64,000 bases of DNA from JAWAAW01 sp038884575 (GCA_038884575.1 JAWABQ010000002.1:1-64000); one strand, 5' to 3'; counted from the first letter of the stretch, positions 24,270 to 32,718 are shown. Numbers and translations are program-made. Notes: generated from the sequence alone by a model not told the origin.

Positions 24270-25607
24270 TCAGACTATTTGTATTTTCTGCCCTGTGATT
24301 ATGCCGTGGACTTTGTCGTGCTTGTAGCCCATTTCCTCTGCCAAGGCAATGAACGAGTCAATCCTGTGAGGCTCGCCATGTGTTGGAATGATGTGCCTTG
24401 GCTTCAGCATGGTGATTATTTCCCTTATGTCCTCCCTGCTCGAGTGCCCTGAAACGTGAATATCAGAGAAGATCCTGACGCCAAGGCTTCTCAATTGCTC
24501 ATCCATTTCAGCCCTGTTTTTCCTGTTGATATCAGCAGGAATCACTATGCAGGAAAAGACAACATGGTCGCCTGGGTTGAACTTGAAGTGGAGCTCGCCG
24601 CGGATTATCCTTGCAAGCGCAGACTTGGGCTCTCCCTGGTGCCCAGACATGACAATCAGGAACTTTTCCCTTCCACGCGCCTGTATTTCCTTGAGCTTTT
24701 TCTCAATCTGGCGCCTGTACTTCAGGATTTCGACATTTTCAAACTTTGTTATGCCTGCTGCCTCTGCTGCCCAGCAGTACTTTGCTATTGAGCGGCCCAT
24801 AAAAACAACCTTTCTGCCCATTTTTTTGCCATATTCAGCAATCGCCTTTAATCTGGCAATGTGGCTGGCAAAAGTCGTGACAATCACTGCCTTTCCCTTG
24901 CTGTTCACACCCATAAGCACATCATCAAGCATGTCCTTTGCCACGGCCTCTGAAGGGGTCTTTCTTGCCTCAGGCGCATAAAGGCAGTCCTGGATTAGGA
25001 GCAATACGCCTTTTTCACCCAGCTTCTTGAAATGCTCATAGTTCGGCTTTGTGCCTATTCCAGGCCTGTCGTCAAGCTTATAGTCATTGCCATAAATGAT
25101 TGTCCCGTGCCTTGTGTGCAAAGTGATAAGGACATCCTGCGGTGTTGAGTGGGTTATTGCGCAGAACTCAAGCACAAGGTTATCGCCAATGGTGGTCCTC
25201 TGGTTTGGGTAAAGCGGGCTTATCTTGTTCGGCAGCTTGATGTTCTCGTCCTTGCATATGGACTTAAGGACTTCTGCTGTGAAAGGCGTGCAGATTATCG
25301 GCGCGTCATATTTTGCAGCAAGGTAAGGCACAGCGCCGATATGGTCAAGGTGGGCGTGCGATAGCACGATTGCAACAACATTTGCGCGCCAGTCCTTTAT
25401 TGCGCTGTCCTGTGGCACTGCATCAACCCTCTTCAAGGCAGACTCGTTAATGCTCACTATCTCGCCTATCTCCTCCTCTGTGAGCTTGATGTAGTTGGGC
25501 ATGTTCAGACCCATGTCAAGGATGACAACCTGGTCGTCAATCCTTATGGCAGTCATGTTCCTGCCAACCTCACCATAACCGCCTACTGCAAACACTTCAA
25601 CACCCAT
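24270..25607 (-). CDS. rnj: Archaeal RNase J (metallo-beta-lactamase/beta-CASP)
   Basis: 445 residues. The zinc-binding LSHAHLDHIGAVPYLAAKY motif is at about residue 80, with FCAITHSTPQDVLITL, IIYGNDYKLDDRPG and the beta-CASP motifs MSGHQGEPKSALARI and DIHVSGHSSREDI, ending PRHIIPTHGEPHRID. Archaeal RNase J is a 5'-3' exoribonuclease in RNA turnover. Length matches the archaeal form, which lacks the bacterial C-terminal domain. The next gene, PCNA, is 52 nt downstream with its own promoter. Confidence 0.93.
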   Translation of the reverse strand: MGVEVFAVGGYGEVGRNMTAIRIDDQVVILDMGLNMPNYIKLTEEEIGEIVSINESALKRVDAVPQDSAIKDWRANVVAIVLSHAHLDHIGAVPYLAAKYDAPIICTPFTAEVLKSICKDENIKLPNKISPLYPNQRTTIGDNLVLEFCAITHSTPQDVLITLHTRHGTIIYGNDYKLDDRPGIGTKPNYEHFKKLGEKGVLLLIQDCLYAPEARKTPSEAVAKDMLDDVLMGVNSKGKAVIVTTFASHIARLKAIAEYGKKMGRKVVFMGRSIAKYCWAAEAAGITKFENVEILKYRRQIEKKLKEIQARGREKFLIVMSGHQGEPKSALARIIRGELHFKFNPGDHVVFSCIVIPADINRKNRAEMDEQLRSLGVRIFSDIHVSGHSSREDIREIITMLKPRHIIPTHGEPHRIDSFIALAEEMGYKHDKVHGIITGQKIQIV

Positions 25608-25676
25608 TTTTTTGCCTCATTCCCAGCTTATTCCCAAGCAGGGACAGGGAACTGGCAGGACTCGCCGACTATAAAA
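25608..25676 (-). promoter_or_regulatory. RNase J promoter and leader with alternative stems
   Basis: Minus-strand TATA (TTTTTATAG, about 25666-25674) predicts an RNA from about 25645, leaving a leader of nearly 40 nt. In it TTCCC can pair with either of two GGGAA copies; the second copy runs directly into the GAGG ribosome-binding site (GGGAATGAGG). Pairing with the second copy would mask the site. Confidence 0.4.
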
Positions 25677-25738
25677 ACATTTGCCTGGGACTCATGGGAA
25701 CGAAAGGCATTTGAAGGGTAGAAATGGGTTTATTAAAT

Positions 25739-25820
25739 GCGCCGGACAGGATTTGAACCTGCGTAGGCACTAAGCCAACAGCTCTTGAGGCTGTCCCGTT
25801 TTCCGCTCCGGCACCGGCGC
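25739..25820 (-). tRNA. tRNA-Leu (CAA)
   Basis: Class II tRNA. Acceptor GCGCCGG/CCGGCGC, anticodon stem ACAGC/GCTGT with loop CTCAAGA giving CAA, long variable arm (TGGCTTAGTGCCTA), T arm CAGG-TTCAAAT-CCTG. Reads codon UUG. No intron. Minus-strand TTTAAA box near 25854 lies about 34 bp upstream of the 5' end. Confidence 0.95.
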
Positions 25821-25848
25821 GAATAGGTGCATTAGAAATCTCTTTTTC

Positions 25849-25858
25849 AGTCTTTAAA
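25849..25858. promoter_or_regulatory. Shared TATA box for tRNA-Leu and the radical SAM gene
   Basis: TCTTTAAAAA at 25849-25858 is the only A/T-rich box between the divergent tRNA-Leu (5' end 25820) and the radical SAM gene (ATG 25875). Its TTTAAA core reads the same on both strands, so it could serve both directions. Confidence 0.5.
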
Positions 25859-25874
25859 AATCTATCCTAATTAA

Positions 25875-27680
25875 ATGCATCGACGCAAAGATTTCAACAG
25901 CCGGCTTTTCCCAAGTTTTTTAAACAGCTTGGGTGTTGCGGTTTTTGTGAGAAGAAAACGAGTGCTTTTTGGTGCAGCGTATTCTGTGATTGAGCCACTT
26001 GGGCTTCTCCACCTCGCAGGGCTTGCGCGCGACCTTGGATGGGAGAGGAAGATTGTGCTTGTCAAGGACCATGACTTCATTCCTTTTTTTGAGAAAGTAA
26101 GGGATTTCAGGCCTGACATTATAGGTCTTAATGTCTATACAGGAAATCATATGCAGATGCTTGAGGCGTGCAGGAGGATAAGGGCTGAATTCCCTGAAAC
26201 AAGGCTTGCCCTTGGCGGGCCTCATGCAACTTATTTTCCTGCAGAAACAGCGCATTATGCAGACTATGTTGTCATTGGCGAGGGCTTTGGGGCGCTTAAG
26301 GAAATACTCACAAACAGCCCAAAGCAAGGGGTAATCCCAATAACAATGACAGAAAGGTTTCCAATGCCTGACAGGAAGACATTCTACGAAGATTACCCTG
26401 AGCATGCAAGAAGCAGGATAAAAAGCGCAATAACAACAACAGGACGCCCGTACCAATGCTCATATTGCTATAACAGCAGCAGCCCTGATGACATAAAAGA
26501 AGGGCTTGATGTTGACATTTTTTCCAAGATAAGCGGGTCAAGCAGGCTTTTTCCACAAAACACCAGGAGCGTTGATGACCTTATTGCAGAATGCAGGGAA
26601 ATCCGCGAAGGCTGGCCTGAGACAGAGGTGATTTATTTCCAGGATGATGTGCATGCGCTTGACACAAGGCACAATGGCTGGATGGAGCAGTTCGCAAAAA
26701 GGATGCAAAAGGAAGTCGGGCTTCCATACCACGCACAGCTATGCTGGGAAATGATAAACCCGCAGTCGGTCGGGATAAGGCGCCTTGACCTCCTGCAGGA
26801 AGCAGGATGCTTCGGGCTTACTCTTTCAATAGAGGCTGCTGACCCTGTTATCAGGAGGGAAGTGCTAAACAGGAACAATAAGGAGGATCTTATGTTCTCT
26901 GCAATGAAAGAGCTCATCAAAAGGGGGATGAGGGTAAGGACAGAGCAGATAACAGGGCTGCCTTATGGTGCAACAACAATCCCGACAAGGATAAACCTTG
27001 ATGCTGACCTGCAGCTTGTCGAGCTGAATGTAAGGCTGTTCCAGCTTACAGGAGGGCCTACAATGGCATGGGCATCAACCCTTGCGCCCTATAAAAAGAC
27101 AAAAATCGGCTCTTATTGCGAGCAGTACGGCCATTATGAGGGGCATAACAATGATGTCCCTGACACTTTCTTTGACAGGAGCGTGCTCAGGTTCCCAAAG
27201 CAATGGGTCGGCCCTGAGCTCGCTGCAAGGAAAAGCGACCCTGGCGTCTGGCTCCAGGGCAGCGAGCTTGAGCGTTACAGGGACCAGAATGCCGAGCTAA
27301 GAAACATTTTCAACCTTGCAGCAAGGCTTCCGGGAGGGCACAAGTTTGCAGAAGCATACCTGAAAAGCAAAGAGCAGTTCTCCTTCGAAAGGCTTGGGCA
27401 GGAAATAAGGGAGCACCTTCTTTTCTCATATGACCCTGAGGCAGCAGGCCTTCTGGAAAGCATAAAAGCATTCAGCGCAAAAATACCAGGAATTACACAG
27501 ATTCCTGAGGAGCAGAAATGCCTTTCAAGCCTTGCAGGATATTTTGGGTGCCTGCCGAAAAGCGAGTTTGCTGCCCAGAAATTTTTGGAATATTCACGCA
27601 GAAAGGGCATAACTCCAAAGAGCCTTTCGACAGCAACAAGGCACCATTTGTATGACAACGTGCTTTACGCAACAAAGTAA
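25875..27680 (+). CDS. B12-binding radical SAM-like protein with incomplete cluster motif
   Basis: 601 residues. A cobalamin-binding Rossmann domain occupies about residues 30-150 (PLGLLHLAGLARDLGW, IIGLNVYTGNHMQMLEA, LALGGPHATYFPAE, YVVIGEGFGALKEIL). The radical SAM domain follows: the cluster motif, normally CxxxCxxC, reads R191-PYQ-C195-SY-C198, so the first cysteine is arginine (codon CGC). Later SAM-domain elements are present (LTLSIEAADPVIRREVLNR). Family members methylate or rearrange varied substrates; none can be assigned. Without three cysteines a normal 4Fe-4S cluster is doubtful. Confidence 0.75.
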   Translation: MHRRKDFNSRLFPSFLNSLGVAVFVRRKRVLFGAAYSVIEPLGLLHLAGLARDLGWERKIVLVKDHDFIPFFEKVRDFRPDIIGLNVYTGNHMQMLEACRRIRAEFPETRLALGGPHATYFPAETAHYADYVVIGEGFGALKEILTNSPKQGVIPITMTERFPMPDRKTFYEDYPEHARSRIKSAITTTGRPYQCSYCYNSSSPDDIKEGLDVDIFSKISGSSRLFPQNTRSVDDLIAECREIREGWPETEVIYFQDDVHALDTRHNGWMEQFAKRMQKEVGLPYHAQLCWEMINPQSVGIRRLDLLQEAGCFGLTLSIEAADPVIRREVLNRNNKEDLMFSAMKELIKRGMRVRTEQITGLPYGATTIPTRINLDADLQLVELNVRLFQLTGGPTMAWASTLAPYKKTKIGSYCEQYGHYEGHNNDVPDTFFDRSVLRFPKQWVGPELAARKSDPGVWLQGSELERYRDQNAELRNIFNLAARLPGGHKFAEAYLKSKEQFSFERLGQEIREHLLFSYDPEAAGLLESIKAFSAKIPGITQIPEEQKCLSSLAGYFGCLPKSEFAAQKFLEYSRRKGITPKSLSTATRHHLYDNVLYATK

Positions 27681-27682
27681 TT

Positions 27683-28885
27683 TCAGCCAAGAATATTTTT
27701 TGCAGCAGCTATGACTTCATCCTCTGTTATAAGGTTCATGCACTCATTCGGGCTGTCCTTTCTCGGGCACACAGCCCTTGCGCAATAGCTGCACGGCAGG
27801 CATTTGACAATAACCCTGCGCCTTGGGCTTTCATAACTGCAGATTGACGGCGGTATTGGACCAAAGAGCACAACGGCAGGGGTTTTTAGGCATGCTGAAA
27901 AATGATCAAGTGAGGTGTCAGGGCAGAGCACAAGGCTTGATTTTGACACAAGAGCCAGAAACTGCCTTATTGTGGTCTTTCCTGCAAGGACAACAGGCTT
28001 GTGAACCATTTGTGATGCAATTTTTTCACACTCAGGAATGTCTGCACTGCTGCCTGTCAGGAACACAGAGCAGCCATGGTCTGCCAAGGCATCACCAACC
28101 TTTGCCCAACGCTCGGCAAGCCAGTACTTGTTCGGCCTCCCTGTCCCGGGATTGATAAGGACTATGCGCCTTGTTTTTTTGCCAACAAGCATTTCTGCAT
28201 GGTGTCTGTCAGCATTTGCATAATGCAGCTTCAGCGCCTGCAAAGGCGTTTTTTCCCTGAAGCCAAGCGCCCTTATTATGTTGGTGTTGGTCTCAACAAG
28301 GTGGTCAAACACCGGATAAGGCACGACCTTGTTCAGCAAAAAGCCAAAACCCCTTAAGCCATAGCCGATTCTGTAGCCGCCGATAACCGTGGCAGCAAGT
28401 ATGTTGCGAGGGTCTGCATGGAACTCTATGACCAAATCGTATTTTTCCTTCCTGAGCTTCAGCAAAAATTTCAGGGTTTTCAGCAGGCCCGCCTTTTTAT
28501 CGCGCGCAAACCACGGAGGGTCAAACGGGATAACCTTGTCCACATCCCTATTTTTGTAAAAAAGCTCCTGTACAAAGCTGCGCACAAGCGTGTGGATTTC
28601 TGCCTTTGGGTAAAGCCTGCGCACAGCAGCATAGGCAGGCAGGGTCATGACGACATCGCCAAGGTGGTCAAGCCTTATCATGAGTATTTTTTTCGGGTTT
28701 TGGGGCTGCCTCGCAAGCTTTGTGGCAAAAAACAAGATATTGCCTGCAATGTCAGCCAGCGCAAGAAATGGCTTGTAAACAGGCTTTACGTGGTATTTTG
28801 GCGCCTTTCCCTTAAGGGGCACTGTGCCATAAGTGTTTTTGTACCTGTTGTGCCCAGGAACCAGAGGGAATAGTTTCAGGTCCAT
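27683..28885 (-). CDS. Glycosyltransferase family 9 (heptosyltransferase-like)
   Basis: 400 residues. The GT-B fold markers of family 9 are clear: ILMIRLDHLGDVVMTLPAY in the N-terminal half and, in the C-terminal half, LINPGTGRPNKYWLAERWAK, VFLTGSSADIPECEKIA and LVLCPDTSLDHFSACLKTPA with VVLFGPI. A cysteine-rich CLPCSYCARAVCPRKD near the C-terminus is typical of family members. It probably adds sugars to a surface glycan or lipid. ATG 28885 is 26 bp from a TTTAAA box at about 28910-28915; an upstream ATG at 28918 lies on the wrong side of that box. Confidence 0.88.
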   Translation of the reverse strand: MDLKLFPLVPGHNRYKNTYGTVPLKGKAPKYHVKPVYKPFLALADIAGNILFFATKLARQPQNPKKILMIRLDHLGDVVMTLPAYAAVRRLYPKAEIHTLVRSFVQELFYKNRDVDKVIPFDPPWFARDKKAGLLKTLKFLLKLRKEKYDLVIEFHADPRNILAATVIGGYRIGYGLRGFGFLLNKVVPYPVFDHLVETNTNIIRALGFREKTPLQALKLHYANADRHHAEMLVGKKTRRIVLINPGTGRPNKYWLAERWAKVGDALADHGCSVFLTGSSADIPECEKIASQMVHKPVVLAGKTTIRQFLALVSKSSLVLCPDTSLDHFSACLKTPAVVLFGPIPPSICSYESPRRRVIVKCLPCSYCARAVCPRKDSPNECMNLITEDEVIAAAKNILG

Positions 28886-28932
28886 TGCCAATACCCTGTG
28901 TTTTCTGCTTTTAAACATTATGGACTGAAAAC

Positions 28933-29310
28933 TTATTCCAAAGAACTCAGCCTGCTTTCAATCTTTTCCAGCTCCTCCTGCAGGATGTCTAATTTGGATT
29001 TGGGCCGCGCCGTTTCAGGCGCCGGACCCATGATGGATTCATCCTCTCCTTCCCGCGCTAATTCGTGAGATTCAGCCTTGAAAGGGACCTTTGGCATCTT
29101 GTTCCTCAGCCTCCTGTTGAGCGACTGCAGGCTGTCAACAACTTGCTTCAGTTCGGCAAGGGCCTTTTGCTTTTCATCAGAGGTCCTCCTGTACTCCTCA
29201 TACCTCCTGAGGACGTCAAGCACGTCTTTTGTTGACATAAGAACATCCCTGCGGGTGGCAGAAGGCTCCCTGAGCTCCACAAAAAGCAGGTCTGTTTCTG
29301 GTTTTTTCAT
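28933..29310 (-). CDS. Coiled-coil protein, third gene of a small operon
   Basis: 125 residues. Begins KPETDLLFVELREPSATRRD, has a helical middle (LRRYEEYRRTSDEKQKALAE, LKQVVDSLQSLNRRLRNKMP) and ends in a short second coil (KLDILQEELEKIESRLSSLE). No known family. The N-terminal strand-like FVELREP followed by a helical hairpin echoes the layout of the two upstream proteins, though sequence identity is low. Overlaps the 76-residue gene by 4 nt. Confidence 0.65.
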   Translation of the reverse strand: MKKPETDLLFVELREPSATRRDVLMSTKDVLDVLRRYEEYRRTSDEKQKALAELKQVVDSLQSLNRRLRNKMPKVPFKAESHELAREGEDESIMGPAPETARPKSKLDILQEELEKIESRLSSLE

Positions 29311-29537
29311 GGCTGCGGTTCCAAAAGCGATTTGCTTATTGACGAAAGCCTTTCATCAACGTCGTCGATGTCTTTTGCCCATGCCTCTATCTGCTGGTCT
29401 TCAAGCTGCTTGAGCTCGTTTACTTTCGCAAGCAGAGCCCTTGCCTGGTCAAGCTTCCTCCTGACAGTGTCAAGCAGGTCAAGAATTGACTTGTACTCCT
29501 CGACTTTCACGAAAACCGGCGCCCTTTGATCGTCCAT
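29307..29537 (-). CDS. Small coiled-coil protein with FVxVxEY start
   Basis: 76 residues. PVFVKVEEYKSILDLLDTVR is followed by a long antiparallel-looking helical pair (KLDQARALLAKVNELKQLED, IEAWAKDIDDVDERLSSISK). The whole protein aligns with the C-terminal 70 residues of the next gene upstream (FVAVDEYRTIMDHSNRVREK and on), including the shared Trp and the spacing, so the two are paralogues. Function unknown. Confidence 0.7.
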   Translation of the reverse strand: MDDQRAPVFVKVEEYKSILDLLDTVRRKLDQARALLAKVNELKQLEDQQIEAWAKDIDDVDERLSSISKSLLEPQP

Positions 29538-29543
29538 TTTGAT

Positions 29544-30116
29544 TCACCTTCGCGACTTTGCAATAACCCTGTCAATCTGCCCAAGCTTGCGCTCTATTTC
29601 CTCAAGCTGCGAGCGCCACTTGTCAAACACCTTTTCCTCCTCTGCCCTGATTTCAGACAGGCGGTGCACAAAATTATCAGCCTCATCAAGCTTTTCCCTT
29701 ACGCGGTTTGAGTGGTCCATGATTGTGCGGTATTCGTCAACAGCAACAAATGCAGTGCCGATTGGCTTCCTTATTGTCTCGCGCTCAGGAATCTCCACCT
29801 CTTCAGCAGGCGCTTCCTCGGCAGGCTTTGGCTCAATGCGGGTTGGCTCCTCTGGCATTGGCTCTTCAACAGGCTCAGGAAGCTCTGGCATTTCAGGCGC
29901 AGGGGCTTCTGGCAGCCCTGCAGGAAGTTCTTCAGGCTGGGGAATTTCCTGCGGTTCAGGAATTTCAGGAGCTTCCTCGGGAAGCGCAATCTCCTTAGGC
30001 ACTTCAGGCGCCTTTATGCTGGGAATGTCGCCTGCAGGCATTGGAAATTCTGGAGGAGAAGGCGGTGGCGGGAGTTCTGGCAGCGATGGCCTCTTCTTTT
30101 TGAATAATCCGAACAT
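29544..30116 (-). CDS. Pro/Glu-rich linker plus FVxVxEY coiled-coil protein
   Basis: 190 residues. It starts MFGLFKKKRPSLPELPPPPS, a short amphipathic basic segment that could touch membrane, continues with about 100 residues of Pro/Glu/Ala-rich linker, and ends in the coiled-coil unit shared with the 76-residue gene (AFVAVDEYRTIMDHSNRVRE, EIRAEEEKVFDKWRSQLEEI). I chose ATG 30116; an in-frame ATG at 30158 sits on the promoter. TATA-like TAAAAGTTTATG near 30157-30170. First gene of the three-gene operon. Confidence 0.7.
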   Translation of the reverse strand: MFGLFKKKRPSLPELPPPPSPPEFPMPAGDIPSIKAPEVPKEIALPEEAPEIPEPQEIPQPEELPAGLPEAPAPEMPELPEPVEEPMPEEPTRIEPKPAEEAPAEEVEIPERETIRKPIGTAFVAVDEYRTIMDHSNRVREKLDEADNFVHRLSEIRAEEEKVFDKWRSQLEEIERKLGQIDRVIAKSRR

Positions 30117-30251
30117 TGTTCCCACACCCAGATAGTGATGCTCATTCCTTTGCTTCATAAACTTTTATTAGCACTCCCGAATGGTGTCAAAACGTATTCC
30201 AGACCACAACAAAGCTTTAATAGCAGGGAATATCAGTAACAATCTTCTTAG

Positions 30252-30746
30252 ATGGAAACAAATGCAATAAAAAGCCCAAAGGCTGTTTCTTTGGCTGAAG
30301 TCGTCTCTGATGTGAAAGCGGCTTATAAGGATGACAAGGATTTGGCGCCCTTTGCCGAGATGCTCTGGCAATGCATTTACGAGCAGATTCCATGCCTTGA
30401 CTACAGCACAGAAGAAAAGCCTGATGAAGAAAACTGCAGCCCTGAAGGTTATGCTGCTGCAAAAGGCAATCCTGACATATGCGCAGCCCTGAAAGACTGC
30501 CTTGTCAGGGCAGGAATGCCTGACTGCACAGCAACCTTGCGGGTGGTTTTGCCTGCGTTCTGGTTTGTGAGCAGGCAAGGTGTGCTGGAAACGTGCCAGA
30601 TGCGGAAGAACAAGGGATACCTTTGGGCGCTGGACAGGGAAAAACACAACAATGCAAGAAGCGCATACGGGGCAGAATTTGAGGCGCAAAAGCCTTACAT
30701 TCTCAGCAACCTCGTGATTGCCCTTGGCAGCAAGCAAAACTTATAA
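30252..30746 (+). CDS. Cysteine-rich protein, unknown function
   Basis: 164 residues with seven cysteines (about residues 41, 48, 62, 77, 82, 91 and 115), some in C-x4-C and C-x6-C spacing (CAALKDCLVRAGMPDC). No CxxC pairs, no signal peptide and no membrane helix are evident. TTTAA box near 30215-30220 is about 35 bp before the ATG. I recognise no family. It could bind a metal or carry disulfides; neither is shown. Confidence 0.6.
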   Translation: METNAIKSPKAVSLAEVVSDVKAAYKDDKDLAPFAEMLWQCIYEQIPCLDYSTEEKPDEENCSPEGYAAAKGNPDICAALKDCLVRAGMPDCTATLRVVLPAFWFVSRQGVLETCQMRKNKGYLWALDREKHNNARSAYGAEFEAQKPYILSNLVIALGSKQNL

Positions 30747-30771
30747 ATAGCCCTCAAAGTGCAGGGGGAGT

Positions 30772-31332
30772 ATGGCAGACGCAGTTCTCGCACGCGTAAT
30801 CATTGAAATGCTCGGCGCGCCAAAAGAGCACATCGAGAAGACAATGAGGGACTATATTGACAAGCTCAAGAAGGAGCAGGCAGTCCTCAAGTCAGACATC
30901 GCAGAGGCGCAGCCAGAGCAGGAAGGAAAAATATTTGGCACGCACGCAGAGCTCGAGATAAAATTTGATGACCTTGCAGACCTGCTTGACTTCTGCTTTG
31001 AAAGCATGCCAAGCTCTGTCGAGGTAGTTGAGCCAGGCACTCTTTCAATACCGCTGAACAAGCTCAACGGGTTTTTGAATGACCTGCAGGCAAGGCTCCA
31101 CGAGGCAGACGCAATAGTCAAGACTGGCAAGATAAGGCAGCAAATCCTTGACACGAATGCAACAAACATATTCAGGAGGTTTTTGATTGCGATGGTGGAG
31201 CACGGACACCTGACAGCAAGCGAGATGTCGCACTATGTCGGAGTGCACCCGAGCAAGCTTGTGCCGTTCCTTGACAAGCTGGTTGAGGAGAAAAAGCTGA
31301 AAAAAGAAGGCGAAAAATACTCAATACCATGA
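30772..31332 (+). CDS. Winged-helix protein coupled to ScpB
   Basis: 186 residues. The N-terminal 60 residues are helical (KTMRDYIDKLKKEQAVLKSD), the middle is an all-helical segment, and the C-terminal 50 residues read as a winged helix-turn-helix (RRFLIAMVEHGHLTASEMSH, YVGVHPSKLVPFLDKLVEEK, KLKKEGEKYSIP). Its stop overlaps the scpB start by 4 nt, so it is probably co-translated with it and may be part of the same chromosome-segregation complex, possibly a DNA- or kleisin-binding partner. Not a recognised ScpA. Confidence 0.7.
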   Translation: MADAVLARVIIEMLGAPKEHIEKTMRDYIDKLKKEQAVLKSDIAEAQPEQEGKIFGTHAELEIKFDDLADLLDFCFESMPSSVEVVEPGTLSIPLNKLNGFLNDLQARLHEADAIVKTGKIRQQILDTNATNIFRRFLIAMVEHGHLTASEMSHYVGVHPSKLVPFLDKLVEEKKLKKEGEKYSIP

Positions 31333-32567
31333 GCGAGCTAAAAAACCAGGTTGAGTCCCTGCTGTTTTCTGCAGGCAAAAGGCTTACTATTGAAGAGCTT
31401 GGAAGGCTTTGCAAAGAGGAAAACCTTGATGCCATCAGGGTTGCAGTTGGGCTCTTGAAAAAAGAGCTTGATGACAAGCAAAGCTCGCTTATGCTTGTCG
31501 AGGAAGGGGGAGCTTACAAGCTGACTGTGCGGGAAAAATACATCCCTATGGTGAAAAAGGTTGTCACGACTCCTGAACTGCCAAAAAGCATAATGGAAAC
31601 GCTTGCAGTCGTCGCGTACAAGGCGCCTGTGCTGCAGAGCCAGGTCATAAAGATACGCACGAACAAGGCATACAGGCACCTTGACGAAATAGAGGAGATG
31701 GGATATATCACAAGGGAAAAAAAGGGAAGAAGCAAGCTCATCAAGCTCACTCCGAAATTCTTTGACTATTTTGACGTTCCGCCTGACAAATTAAAGGAGA
31801 AATTCCACAATGTTGCTGCGCTTGAAAAGGCAATAGAGGAAAAGGAAAAATCCATAGAGCAGGCGCAGCAGGCAATTATTGAGGCAGCCAAGGAAAGCAA
31901 GCCGCAGTCAGAAATCGTTACAAATGAACTGCCCAAATTAGCGCCTGAAATTGAGGTCATTGGAGGAAAAATCGGAGAGCTTGAGACATACGGCGAAGCG
32001 CCAAAGCCAAAGAAAAAGCACAAGAAAAAGAAGGGAAAAGAGGAGGAAAAGCCAAAAACACAGGAAGAGGCAGCAGAAGCGCTCGCGGCAAAGATTCTCG
32101 GCGAGGCAGGAATTGAAACTCCAGAAGCAACACCAGAGGAAGAATCTGAAATAGAGGAAGAAGGCAGATTAACAGTTGAAAAAATAAAAAAAGAGGCAGA
32201 AAAGGCAAAGCCTGCAAAGACAGCATACACGCCAACAGGGCTTTTCCCAGAAGGAGTGCCGCCAGAAGTCGAGGAAAAAATAGAGCACAGGATGGCAGAA
32301 ATAGTCGAAGGCGAAAAGCCAAAGCCGGAAGAAGGAGAATTTCCTGAACCGCCAGAAACACTCCCTGCGCCGCCAGAAGAAGAAACACCTGAAGAAGCAG
32401 CAGAAGAAGTTGAGTCAGAAGAAGCAAAGCCAGAGGAAGAAAAACCTGCAGAGGAAGCTTCTGAAGGGGAAGAAAAAGAAGAAGAGCCTGCTGAGGAGGA
32501 AGCAGAGGAAGAACATCCTGCTCCAGAGCCAGAAGAACTGCCGAAAAAGCACAAGAGGCACCACTAA
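31329..32567 (+). CDS. scpB: Segregation and condensation protein ScpB with long acidic tail
   Basis: 412 residues. Residues 1-165 are ScpB: two winged helices with NQVESLLFSAGKRLTIEELG, LPKSIMETLAVVAYKAPVLQ and SQVIKIRTNKAYRHLDEIEE, YITREKKGRSKLIKLTPKFF. ScpB binds the kleisin ScpA of the SMC complex. Residues about 190-412 are a Glu/Lys/Pro-rich low-complexity extension; ordinary ScpB is about 180-200 residues. smc and scpA are not in the window. Upstream winged-helix gene overlaps by 4 nt; a zinc-ribbon gene follows. Confidence 0.9.
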   Translation: MSELKNQVESLLFSAGKRLTIEELGRLCKEENLDAIRVAVGLLKKELDDKQSSLMLVEEGGAYKLTVREKYIPMVKKVVTTPELPKSIMETLAVVAYKAPVLQSQVIKIRTNKAYRHLDEIEEMGYITREKKGRSKLIKLTPKFFDYFDVPPDKLKEKFHNVAALEKAIEEKEKSIEQAQQAIIEAAKESKPQSEIVTNELPKLAPEIEVIGGKIGELETYGEAPKPKKKHKKKKGKEEEKPKTQEEAAEALAAKILGEAGIETPEATPEEESEIEEEGRLTVEKIKKEAEKAKPAKTAYTPTGLFPEGVPPEVEEKIEHRMAEIVEGEKPKPEEGEFPEPPETLPAPPEEETPEEAAEEVESEEAKPEEEKPAEEASEGEEKEEEPAEEEAEEEHPAPEPEELPKKHKRHH

Positions 32568-32568
32568 T

Positions 32569-32718
32569 ATGCTAAGATTTGAGCTGAAATGCCCACAGTG
32601 CGGACACCACATGAAGTATGAGGCAAGAGACAGCATACTGACTAATAAGATAAAGAAATGCGTCTATTGCGGAAAGAATTTCAGGGTAAAAAACAGCATT
32701 GTAAAACAGCTTTTCTGA
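32569..32718 (+). CDS. Tiny zinc-ribbon protein
   Basis: 49 residues, too short for most gene finders. Two cysteine pairs, CPQC at residue 8 and CVYC at about 31, make a zinc ribbon; LRFELKCPQCGHHMKYEARD and KNFRVKNSIVKQLF flank it. It begins 1 nt after the scpB stop, supporting a real gene in that operon. Role unknown, probably nucleic-acid or protein binding. Confidence 0.7.
   Translation: MLRFELKCPQCGHHMKYEARDSILTNKIKKCVYCGKNFRVKNSIVKQLF

Noticed and set aside
29539..30135. Plus-strand Ser/Gly-rich frame over the coiled-coil gene
   Set aside because: Mirror of the Pro/Glu linker on the minus strand; no ribosome-binding site or sensible fold.
31766..32554. Long Ser/Gly-rich minus-strand reading frame
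   Set aside because: It is the complement of the Glu/Lys-rich ScpB tail; such codon runs leave the opposite strand open.
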